Of a stretch of DNA of 13,277 bases, positions 6,927 through 13,277 are shown in pieces. Numbering within the stretch: the stretch's first letter is position 1; each line of letters opens with the position of its first letter. This DNA comes from Clostridia bacterium (GTDB lineage Bacteria > Bacillota > Clostridia > Christensenellales > DTU072). Location of the stretch: contig JAQVME010000015.1 of the NCBI GenBank assembly GCA_028703745.1, positions 1-13,277 on the forward strand, in the 5' to 3' direction. The notes beneath the pieces are model-generated. The model did not search any database and was not told the origin of the DNA. It worked only from the letters and a program-made list of their open reading frames with translations. Made by a program: the position numbers and the translations under genes.

Positions 6927-7578
6927 TTTTGGCTTCTCAAAGAAAGACGATGCCGTTTTTATTCCGCATATTGATATTATGCGCGCCTTGCACAGAACGC
7001 TGCGCAGAATGTCAATACCGCTCGATTATTCAAAGGGCTTCAATCCGCACATGCTAATAAACCTATCTCAGCCTTTGCCACTTGGAGTGGCGAGCGCCGA
7101 CGAATGGGCTACCATACAGACGGATTTCGGCGACCCTAATGCATTTGTTACGCTTTTTAACGCCAACTGTCCACCGGGGCTTGCTTGCAATGAGTGCCAT
7201 TACACAACGCAAAAACCCAACATTGCAGGGAATGTCACGGCATCGGAATACTTCATACGGTGTCAAGAGGCTTTAAGCATTGCATCGGAAATAGCCGACA
7301 TAGGTAGCCGCCCGCTTTTTATCTCCACGAGAACCAAGACAGGGGATGTCGACAAGGACGTGTCATCGCTCGTATATACCGCCATTGCAAGCGAGGACGG
7401 AATCTCTTTGCGTCTTGCATTCGGAAATATAAATTTACGTATTGACAAGCTTTCGGAGAAGCTCAACGAGCTTTTCGGACTTGAGATAGCCTTATCCGAT
7501 ATCGTCAGAACAAAGCAGATGATTTTCGACGGCAAAGGTTTTATCAGCGTAAGCGACTTTTTGAAGGGCGTGCAATGA
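6919..7578 (+). CDS. Radical SAM-linked DUF2344 (TIGR03936) protein
   Basis: The start is ATG 6919, giving 219 residues; a longer in-frame reading from 6829 only shadows the end of the radical SAM gene. The N-terminus 'MLSFGFSKKDDAVFIPHIDIMRALHRTLRRM' region and 'LDYSKGFNPHMLINLSQPLPLGVAS' match the TIGR03936 pattern (FsK, HlD, R.LRR, sqGFNPhP, PLplG), although the usual 'HPK' is HML here. These proteins almost always sit beside TIGR03960 radical SAM genes and are sometimes fused to them. The eight-base overlap upstream and the four-base ATGA overlap with rng downstream imply coupled translation. Biochemical function is unknown; a link to RNA or ribosome metabolism is inferred from the neighbours only. 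Confidence 0.9.
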   Translation: MLSFGFSKKDDAVFIPHIDIMRALHRTLRRMSIPLDYSKGFNPHMLINLSQPLPLGVASADEWATIQTDFGDPNAFVTLFNANCPPGLACNECHYTTQKPNIAGNVTASEYFIRCQEALSIASEIADIGSRPLFISTRTKTGDVDKDVSSLVYTAIASEDGISLRLAFGNINLRIDKLSEKLNELFGLEIALSDIVRTKQMIFDGKGFISVSDFLKGVQ

Positions 7579-8663
7579 ATACCGTCTATATTGAATTTTC
7601 CGAAAAATTTGTTCAAGCGGCAAAGCTCTCCGGAGATAGACTGTCTGCGTATTTTGCCGTGGCAACAGACAGTAACGTCGGTGACATATTTATCGGCAGG
7701 GTAGAGAATGTGCGTGGCGGACAGTGCTTTGTCAATTACGACACTGCAATGCATAACGGTATACTGGAAATAAGAAATAAAACGCTGAAAAGCGGCGATT
7801 ACGTAATGTGTCAGGTAGTTAGAGAGCAGAGCGGCGAAAAGGGAGCGGTGCTGTCGGACAGACTGAGCATTGCAGGCAGTATTGCCGTGATTTCCGGCGC
7901 TGTAGACGGCTACAAATTCTCTCGCAGGCTAACCGAAGACGAGAGGTTGCGTCTCAAAGTGTCATTGCCGGCAACCGAGGCAGGCTTTATTCTCAGAAAA
8001 CAGGCAGCCGAAGCGCGCACAGAAGAAATAGTTTCGGAGATGACCGCGCTTTCAAACCTTTATAAAGAGGTCGCAGGTACCTATATTACAAATAAAATAA
8101 GGCGCATTTACCATGTAGAGAGCCAAAACAGGGTTTTGCAAGAAATTGAGGCTTACGGCTGCAAAGTCGTTAGTAACAAGCAATTGGCAATATCGGGCGA
8201 TGTGACGTATTACGAGGGAAACGTTCCTCTTTTTGATTATTTCATGGTAAGGAGACTAATCGGCAATATCTTTTCAGACAAGGTGGAGCTAAAAAACGGG
8301 GTAGAACTGGTGTTTAACCGCACAGAGGCTATGACTGTAATAGACGTTAACTCAAAAAGTGTGTTCGGAGGCAATATCGACTCAGCCAACGAGAGCGCCG
8401 CCGAAGAGATTATGCGGCAAATAAGGCTGCGGAATCTTTCCGGACTTATACTCGTAGATTTCATTAGCACTCAAAATACCGACGGACTTGAGCAGTTGGT
8501 GCGCCGTTTAGCGGAGGACGACAAGGAGCAATGCTCCGTATACGCCATCAGAGAATTATCAATTATTGCAATTAACCGTAAAAAGCGGTATAATGAATTC
8601 ACGCGGTTTTTTTATGAAAAGTGCCCGTTATGCCAAGGAACAGGCAAAATTGAGATTAGATAA
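7575..8663 (+). CDS. rng: Compact RNase E/G family ribonuclease
   Basis: This 362-residue endoribonuclease has an S1-like domain near residues 35-95 ('VGDIFIGRVENVRGGQCFV') and the RNase E/G catalytic core. The two metal-binding acids are Asp257 in 'MTVIDVNSKS' and Asp295 in 'LILVDFIST'. A C-terminal 'CPLCQGTGK' is the zinc-link motif that joins subunits in RNase E. It is shorter than Escherichia coli RNase G (about 489 residues), and the spacing between the two acids is 38 residues where it is normally 43. It should cleave single-stranded, AU-rich RNA and take part in rRNA and mRNA processing. Start ATG overlaps the upstream stop (ATGA), with AAGGG (7564-7568) as ribosome binding site. Confidence 0.93.
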   Translation: MNTVYIEFSEKFVQAAKLSGDRLSAYFAVATDSNVGDIFIGRVENVRGGQCFVNYDTAMHNGILEIRNKTLKSGDYVMCQVVREQSGEKGAVLSDRLSIAGSIAVISGAVDGYKFSRRLTEDERLRLKVSLPATEAGFILRKQAAEARTEEIVSEMTALSNLYKEVAGTYITNKIRRIYHVESQNRVLQEIEAYGCKVVSNKQLAISGDVTYYEGNVPLFDYFMVRRLIGNIFSDKVELKNGVELVFNRTEAMTVIDVNSKSVFGGNIDSANESAAEEIMRQIRLRNLSGLILVDFISTQNTDGLEQLVRRLAEDDKEQCSVYAIRELSIIAINRKKRYNEFTRFFYEKCPLCQGTGKIEIR

Positions 8664-8711
8664 AGAATAAAGATAGAGAATATATACCGGCAATAGCAGT
8701 TTGGAGGAAAA

Positions 8712-10940
8712 ATGAAGTATATCAATCGCGAATACGGTTTTGAAGGCAGACCCCCGTTTTTTAAGGGCTATTTCGAAAAAAAGAGCAAAGGTCCCGACGA
8801 GAGTAATTTCCGTTATCCCCAAAAGTCTTGCGCAGGCTTTGGTCTTGAAGCTAGCAGTCCTAACGGAGTGTTGCTTGCCGGTACGCTGGGAACCGTTTGG
8901 GGCGCACGCATATCTTATCAAAGACTGGGCAAATGGGTGGAATCCGAGGATTTTTTATCCGACCCCGGCAACTTTTTTGCCGCTGACAAGAGCGGTAAGT
9001 TCGCATACTTTCATCACGGAGACATAGCCGCAAGCATTATTAATTATTCCTCGTCTAAGCTGGTTATGGTCGTTTCCGGTATGACAAAGGTCAAAGTAAA
9101 GATAGATTTTTATCCCGTGCTTCCCTCAAACGCCGAAATAAGGAGCGAGGAAAACACAGTTAAGGGAGTAGCGCCAGAACGCGCGGTCGTGCAAGGCGCC
9201 ATAAAACTCACCGATACAGATATGATAATAAAAGACCGTTATGAGGTTGAATTTGATGAAGGCTCCGCCAGAAAGGAATACTTTATCGCGAAAAGCTATA
9301 TTTCACCCTTGTCAGTCAGCCAGAACGGGAATGTGGTATCTTATGAATACTATTTAGATACCCAGACATCAAGAATTATGTTTTTCCTTGCCGTAGGCGA
9401 CAGCAATATATCGGAAAATTTGCCTTCTGTGGAGGAGCTTAATGAAGGTTCGAGCAAGGCAGAATTACTGTTTACGGCGGAGAGAATTGCCGGTAGCGGC
9501 GCGCTGGGAGAGAACATCTCGAATGCCGTTAGCAATAGCTTATGGCACAGAGTATACGACCCGTATTTTTTCATACCGTTACTCATAGAAGACAGAAGAA
9601 AGAGTCATAAATATTTTTCTTACGACTCGACGGAGGCGGCGCAAGGAGCGCTTATATACGCGCTTATGGGCGAATACGAAAGCGCGCACAAGCAGCTTGG
9701 TCTTTGTATCAACGACAAGATCCTCGGTGCGTTGACAGCATGGATACTTTTTTGCCGTACAAGGAATGGCAGTATTATAACAGACTTTATGCCCCGAATA
9801 GCCGAGACCTTTACTCTTGACGGCAAGCTTGTTGAGGCTGACAAGATGACGCTCAACGAAATAGCCTATAAGCAGACGGATTCGCCTTTCAAAGATATTA
9901 GTAGCGGCGCCATTTATAGCCTGGACATGAGTTGCTATAAACTAATAACTATCGAAATTTTGGCAAAAATGTGCGAAATCAGCGGTAACAAGGCTGCAGA
10001 GAAGTTGCGTCAGGCGCAAACGCAACTCAAGGAAGAAATAAACAAAACGCTTTTCAACGACAAGCTTGGTCTATATATGGATAGATACCTCACAGGTGAG
10101 TTTGTACCGCTCTATGGCTTCGCCAGCTTCTTGCCCCTTACGGCAGGAGCAGTTGACGACATAGGTCGGCTTGAGAGGCTTGTGCTAAATCTCAAGGACC
10201 CAAAAAAGTTCGGTGGAGATTTTATGGTTTCGTCGCTTGCAAAATGCCATCCTTTGTACGGCAGAAAGGTTATTAACAACGCAGGAGAGGAGATACCGCC
10301 TTTTGAAAGTTACCGCGGCATGATAGTGCCGCGCACAAACTTCCTTATTTATTTAGGGCTAAAGCGTTATGGCGTTAGCGAGATACAGAGCCAGCTTGCC
10401 TACAGTAGCGCCAGACACTACGGTGAAATACTAAAGAAATTCGGCGCCACGCCCGACTATTATATCCCCGTAAAGAATGCGATTGGGCGCAATTGTGTTG
10501 AGAATGCCCTCAGCGGCAATCTTATGAGCTTTATCGGTATGACGGAAATGCTTGACGTTGAATATTTCCGCGAGGATATGCGGCCTTCACTTTGCTTCGG
10601 CACGCTTATCGAGGGCAATCACAGGCTCGCCAATGTGGAGTTGCTGGGTCACACCTTTAGCGTAATCATTTCCGATCAGGAGACACAGCTTTTTATTGAC
10701 GGAGAGGAGGTCTTCAAAGGAAGCGGCTCGAAATTTATTGTCAGACACCTTGTCGAAAAAGACGGCGGAGCTGAATTCGTCATCTATGCCGGAAGCGAGC
10801 TCACCTTGAAAATAAAACTGCCGCTCTTTTTGAAAGGTAGCCCCGCGGACTTCACTTTTAACGTTCAGAAGGGCAAATACAAGGTGGTTATTGATAAAAA
10901 CAATCAGGTGCATCCGACAAAGCTGAAATTCAACACATAA
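8712..10940 (+). CDS. Trehalase/GH63-like (alpha/alpha)6-barrel protein (MGH1-type), putative glycoside hydrolase
   Basis: The 742-residue protein has no signal peptide, so it should act in the cytoplasm. An N-terminal beta-rich region (about 1-280) is followed by a helical barrel like those of GH63, GH37 and mannosylglycerate hydrolases: 'TDSPFKD' (Asp390) resembles the DxSP general-acid motif, 'DKLGLYMDRYLTGEFVPLYGFASFLPL' region and 'YRGMIVPRTNFLIYLGLKRYG' (Arg535-Asn543) match the conserved core. The position where these enzymes have the catalytic Glu reads 'PDYYIPVKNAIG' (Asp582), a possible substitution. A small beta domain ends the protein. GGAGG (8703-8707) fixes the start. The gene is 48 bases after rng with no terminator between. 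Substrate unknown; manA and a hexokinase-like gene in the same operon hint at a hexoside. Activity is not certain. Confidence 0.68.
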   Translation: MKYINREYGFEGRPPFFKGYFEKKSKGPDESNFRYPQKSCAGFGLEASSPNGVLLAGTLGTVWGARISYQRLGKWVESEDFLSDPGNFFAADKSGKFAYFHHGDIAASIINYSSSKLVMVVSGMTKVKVKIDFYPVLPSNAEIRSEENTVKGVAPERAVVQGAIKLTDTDMIIKDRYEVEFDEGSARKEYFIAKSYISPLSVSQNGNVVSYEYYLDTQTSRIMFFLAVGDSNISENLPSVEELNEGSSKAELLFTAERIAGSGALGENISNAVSNSLWHRVYDPYFFIPLLIEDRRKSHKYFSYDSTEAAQGALIYALMGEYESAHKQLGLCINDKILGALTAWILFCRTRNGSIITDFMPRIAETFTLDGKLVEADKMTLNEIAYKQTDSPFKDISSGAIYSLDMSCYKLITIEILAKMCEISGNKAAEKLRQAQTQLKEEINKTLFNDKLGLYMDRYLTGEFVPLYGFASFLPLTAGAVDDIGRLERLVLNLKDPKKFGGDFMVSSLAKCHPLYGRKVINNAGEEIPPFESYRGMIVPRTNFLIYLGLKRYGVSEIQSQLAYSSARHYGEILKKFGATPDYYIPVKNAIGRNCVENALSGNLMSFIGMTEMLDVEYFREDMRPSLCFGTLIEGNHRLANVELLGHTFSVIISDQETQLFIDGEEVFKGSGSKFIVRHLVEKDGGAEFVIYAGSELTLKIKLPLFLKGSPADFTFNVQKGKYKVVIDKNNQVHPTKLKFNT

Positions 10941-10963
10941 TAGCCATTCTCTGTTATTTTTTT
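10939..10963 (+). terminator. Possible weak terminator of the manA-to-GH operon
   Basis: AATAGC (10939-10944) can pair with GTTATT (10953-10958), including one G-T pair, followed by a T run reaching 10963. The six-base AT-rich stem is weak, so this is only a candidate; its place at the stop codon of the last operon gene and ahead of a strong promoter supports it. Confidence 0.33.
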
Positions 10964-10990
10964 ACGGGCGTATAAGTTAAATTTATTTGC

Positions 10991-11019
10991 TTGATATGCC
11001 TATTTTGTTATGTTATAAT
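10991..11019 (+). promoter_or_regulatory. Strong promoter of the Wzz-like gene
   Basis: TTGATA (10991-10996), a 17-base spacer ending in TGT, and a perfect TATAAT (11014-11019) make a near-consensus sigma-A promoter with an extended -10. Transcription should start near 11026, about 31 bases before the start codon. The ribosome binding site CGGAGG (11045-11050) follows. It is the best promoter match in the window and probably marks the start of the polysaccharide transcription unit. Confidence 0.8.
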
Positions 11020-11056
11020 AACAGCATAGTATATATTTATTAAACGGAGGATAACT

Positions 11057-12511
11057 GTGAACGAGAGTACGAATAGCGGGGAAATCACATTTCAGTCTAT
11101 ATGCAAATTAATAAAAAAGAGTTTTGTCAGAATAATAATATTCTGTCTAATTGCCGCAGTATTTAGCGGAGGCGTAACGACCTTGATTTTGCTCCTTCCA
11201 AGCAATAATCCGGTGTATCAGGCCATCGTCGAATTCAACTATGAAGGCGCCGAAGAGGGATTGGATCCGTGGGGCAGGACGCTTGACGTCACAAAAATCA
11301 AGTCGGACAGCATAATCACTCAAGCGCTCGTCGACAACACTTTTGACCAGGAAGCCCGAGCATTACTTAAAAACAAGCTGAAGGACAGCATCAATATCGC
11401 CGGCGTAGTACCCGAAGATATTATGAAAAAGATTTTGGTCATCAAAGAAATAGCCACCAAGAATCCTGCCCAACTTAACGATATAAACGAGCTTTCGTAT
11501 ACCTCGACAAGTTTTGTCGTATCGCTTGAGGTTGATAGGGAGTTGGGCTTGACGGACAATCAAAGTATAGCCGTGCTGAACTCAATCGTAGAAAACTATA
11601 TTGCGCAGTTCAAAACAGATTATGGCTACGGCGAGGCGCTGGGCTCTATTATAGCAGGCGGAGTCGATTTCGAAAGTTATGATTATTTGGAAATATACGA
11701 TTTGTTTAATTCGCAAATAAACGATATTCTACGTTTCATAAATTTAAGAATAACCGAATCGCCGGCATTCCGCTCGACCTTATCAAAAATGACCTTTGAG
11801 GATATGAAAGCAAGAGTCAATGCGGTGAAGAATTCCACAATGAAGCCGCTTGAACTGCTTATTTTCCAAAACGGTTTGTCAAAAGAGGGCGCGACTATCG
11901 ACGCACGCACTTTTATTAATGACAAAATAGAATCGCTTACAAGAGATATTGCTGCTACGGACGCTGCTATAACGGCAACGGAAGACTCCATAAGCACTTA
12001 CAAATTTGCAATAGAAAAAAAGACCTATTCCGACGGCAGCGAAACAGAAACCATTGTTAATACCGAACCGCTCGAAAGAATGCAAATTGATTTACAAGCT
12101 TTCCAAAAGCAACTTGTCAGCCAGACTTCCGAAAAAGGAGTATGGACCGAAAGATTGGCGTATTTTGATCCGGCGGCACCTGCCGAAAACAAGGATCCCG
12201 ATGCTCAGACCAAATCGGACGCATTGATAAATAAAATTAATACCGAGCTAATCAAAGAAATTGGTTACATAAACGAAGCCGTTCAGGAATATATCGATTC
12301 GGAACTACTCAAAAACAGTGTGCAGAAATCCGTCGCCGCCGTCAGAGTGCCCGATGAGAAATTTGACATAAAGGTACTGCTGATTGTCGTAGTTCTCGCT
12401 ATGTTCATTGCCTTCATGGTAGCTCTTGCAGTGACTAGCAGTAAGGACAAGAAATTACAAGCTGCTTCCGCGGAAATTAAGAAGGCAGAAACCGACCCCG
12501 AAAAAAAATAA
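11057..12511 (+). CDS. Wzz/chain-length determinant-like polysaccharide co-polymerase
   Basis: The 484-residue protein starts at GTG (CGGAGG six bases upstream). It has the polysaccharide co-polymerase layout: a short cytoplasmic N-terminus, a membrane helix at about 22-48, a large extracytoplasmic domain, a second helix at about 436-460, and a charged cytoplasmic tail of 24 residues. The stretch after helix 1, 'NPVYQAIVEFNYEG', fits a Wzz-type beta strand, and residues about 280-375 look like a long coiled coil. No Walker motifs and no tyrosine cluster are present, so any kinase is encoded elsewhere. Such proteins control chain length or export of surface polysaccharide, fitting the aminotransferase downstream. 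Identity to Wzz is by layout, with only weak motif support. Confidence 0.72.
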   Translation: MNESTNSGEITFQSICKLIKKSFVRIIIFCLIAAVFSGGVTTLILLLPSNNPVYQAIVEFNYEGAEEGLDPWGRTLDVTKIKSDSIITQALVDNTFDQEARALLKNKLKDSINIAGVVPEDIMKKILVIKEIATKNPAQLNDINELSYTSTSFVVSLEVDRELGLTDNQSIAVLNSIVENYIAQFKTDYGYGEALGSIIAGGVDFESYDYLEIYDLFNSQINDILRFINLRITESPAFRSTLSKMTFEDMKARVNAVKNSTMKPLELLIFQNGLSKEGATIDARTFINDKIESLTRDIAATDAAITATEDSISTYKFAIEKKTYSDGSETETIVNTEPLERMQIDLQAFQKQLVSQTSEKGVWTERLAYFDPAAPAENKDPDAQTKSDALINKINTELIKEIGYINEAVQEYIDSELLKNSVQKSVAAVRVPDEKFDIKVLLIVVVLAMFIAFMVALAVTSSKDKKLQAASAEIKKAETDPEKK

Positions 12512-12540
12512 TAAATTGCGCACAATAAAAACATACTTTG

Positions 12541-12574
12541 TTTGCTAAGTCCGTAAGAATACGGACTTAGCAAA
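12541..12574 (+). terminator. Perfect 15-bp inverted repeat after the Wzz-like gene
   Basis: TTTGCTAAGTCCGTA (12541-12555) and its exact complement TACGGACTTAGCAAA (12560-12574) flank a four-base AGAA loop. It begins 29 bases after the Wzz-like stop and probably terminates transcription or stabilises the 3' end. The usual T run is missing (TTGCTTATT follows), so it is not a textbook Rho-independent terminator. Confidence 0.6.
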
Positions 12575-12594
12575 TTGCTTATTAGAGGGAAGAA

Positions 12595-12726
12595 TTGGAA
12601 AAACGAATATATCTTGCATCTCCGCATCAGACGGGGAAGGAAATCATCACGACCTCGGGTGGATTTCGTAAAAATAAATTAATAATAAGAAGGAGAAGAG
12701 AGTATGATTCAGTTTTCGCCTCCTGA
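12595..12726 (+). pseudogene. Short remnant resembling the N-terminus of a DegT/DnrJ aminotransferase
   Basis: A 43-codon frame opens with TTG at 12595 and ends TGA at 12724-12726. Its first residues, (M)EKRIYLASPHQTGKE, closely resemble the conserved opening of many DegT/DnrJ/EryC1 aminotransferases (type 'KIYLSPPHMSGNE'). After about residue 16 the similarity stops; the rest ('IITTSGGFRKNK', then arginine-rich codons over the next ribosome binding site) looks non-coding. GAGGGA (12585-12590) is a possible but close ribosome binding site. I read it as the leftover 5' end of a lost aminotransferase gene. A short leader peptide or chance similarity cannot be excluded. Confidence 0.45.
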
Positions 12727-13277
12727 CATTGGGGAAAAAGAAATAAATAATGTGGTCGAAGTCTTGAAATCTGGTTGGATTACTACAGGTCCAAAAACCA
12801 AGCTTTTTGAAAAGAAAATAGCCGAATATTGCGGAACAAATAAAGCAGTATGTTTAAATTCAGCTACTGCTTGTATGGAATTAACCTTAAAACTTTTTGG
12901 GATTGGTGCGGGAGATGAAGTAATAACGTCTGCATACACTTATACTGCTTCGGCAAGCGTTATTCAGCACGTAGGCGCGAAAATAGTCCTGGTTGATACT
13001 GCCCCGAACAGTTACCATTTGGATTATACTCAATTAACAAAAGCTATTACCAACAAAACAAAAGCAATAATCCCTGTTGATATTGCAGGTGTAATGTGTG
13101 ATTACGATAAAATCTATGAAGTGGTAAACAACAAGAAAAAGGTTTTTTCACCATCAAATGAAATGCAAAAATCATTAGGCAGAATATTAGTTCTTGCCGA
13201 TGCCGCTCATTCTTTTGGAGCAACCTACAAAGGTGAAGTATCCGGATCTGTTGCTGATTTTAGTTGTTTTTCTTTTC
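12704..13277 (+). CDS. DegT/DnrJ/EryC1/StrS-family sugar aminotransferase, N-terminal part
   Basis: The frame stays open to the window edge (191 full codons), so the C-terminal half is absent. The start 'MIQFSPPDIGEKEINNVVEVLKSGWITTGPKT' region, 'CLNSATACMEL' (51-60) that binds the PLP phosphate, 'TSAYTYTASASVI' with its stacking aromatic, and 'VLADAAHSFGA' with Asp166 for the PLP ring nitrogen all identify the family. The catalytic lysine should lie just past the end, after 'SCFSF'. Such enzymes transaminate nucleotide keto-sugars for surface polysaccharides. Between about 137 and 160 there is an insert-like stretch 'NNKKKVFSPSNEMQKSLGR'. GAAGGAG (12689-12695) is eight bases from the ATG. 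GC is about 37 percent by hand count, clearly below the radical SAM region. Confidence 0.93.
   Translation, partial: MIQFSPPDIGEKEINNVVEVLKSGWITTGPKTKLFEKKIAEYCGTNKAVCLNSATACMELTLKLFGIGAGDEVITSAYTYTASASVIQHVGAKIVLVDTAPNSYHLDYTQLTKAITNKTKAIIPVDIAGVMCDYDKIYEVVNNKKKVFSPSNEMQKSLGRILVLADAAHSFGATYKGEVSGSVADFSCFSF

Noticed and set aside
1..13277. CRISPR arrays, tRNA or rRNA genes, insertion sequences, toxin-antitoxin or phage genes
   Set aside because: No regularly spaced repeats, no cloverleaf with a CCA end, no transposase motifs and no paired terminal repeats were seen by eye.

Overview
The window looks like a chromosomal segment of a Gram-positive Bacillota/Clostridia-type bacterium, probably an uncultured gut-type lineage. 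The evidence is the L21-Prp-L27 gene order with an L27 that carries the Prp-cleavable N-terminal extension, strong AGGAGG-like ribosome binding sites, sigma-A-like promoters, an OGG1-type 8-oxoguanine glycosylase of the clostridial kind, and the radical SAM-DUF2344-RNase G gene trio. No species can be named from the sequence alone.

Layout. Bases 1-375 hold the start of a YczE/YitT-like membrane protein read leftward. The divergent intergenic region leads into rplU-prp-rpmA (583-1504), preceded by a structured leader that may autoregulate L21. A hairpin terminator follows, overlapped by a candidate promoter for an 8-oxoguanine DNA glycosylase (1632-2465). A NYN-domain putative nuclease (2494-3072) comes next, ending in a strong terminator. 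A new promoter at 3167-3195 drives what looks like one long operon: manA, a ROK sugar kinase, a radical SAM protein (TIGR03960-like), its DUF2344 partner, a compact RNase E/G, and a large trehalase/GH63-like (alpha/alpha)6-barrel protein (3222-10940). Gaps are short and two junctions overlap, so translational coupling is likely. A near-consensus extended -10 promoter then drives a Wzz-like chain-length determinant (11057-12511). A perfect 15-bp inverted repeat, a short remnant that resembles the N-terminus of a DegT/DnrJ aminotransferase, and the 5' part of an intact DegT/DnrJ/EryC1/StrS aminotransferase (12704 to the end) close the window. This end looks like the edge of a surface-polysaccharide locus with lower GC.

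How the genes fit together. In many Clostridia the radical SAM/DUF2344/rng block sits directly upstream of rplU-prp-rpmA-obgE. Here the two halves are separated and inverted in order, with DNA repair, NYN and sugar genes between them, and no obgE follows rpmA. ManA, the ROK kinase and the GH63-like protein suggest cytoplasmic hexose or mannoside metabolism, or hexose-phosphate supply for envelope glycans. The Wzz-like protein and the aminotransferase belong to surface polysaccharide assembly. I did not find a clearly new defence or mobile system. The most unusual items are the aminotransferase remnant at the locus edge, the substituted catalytic position in the GH63-like protein, and the compact RNase G.
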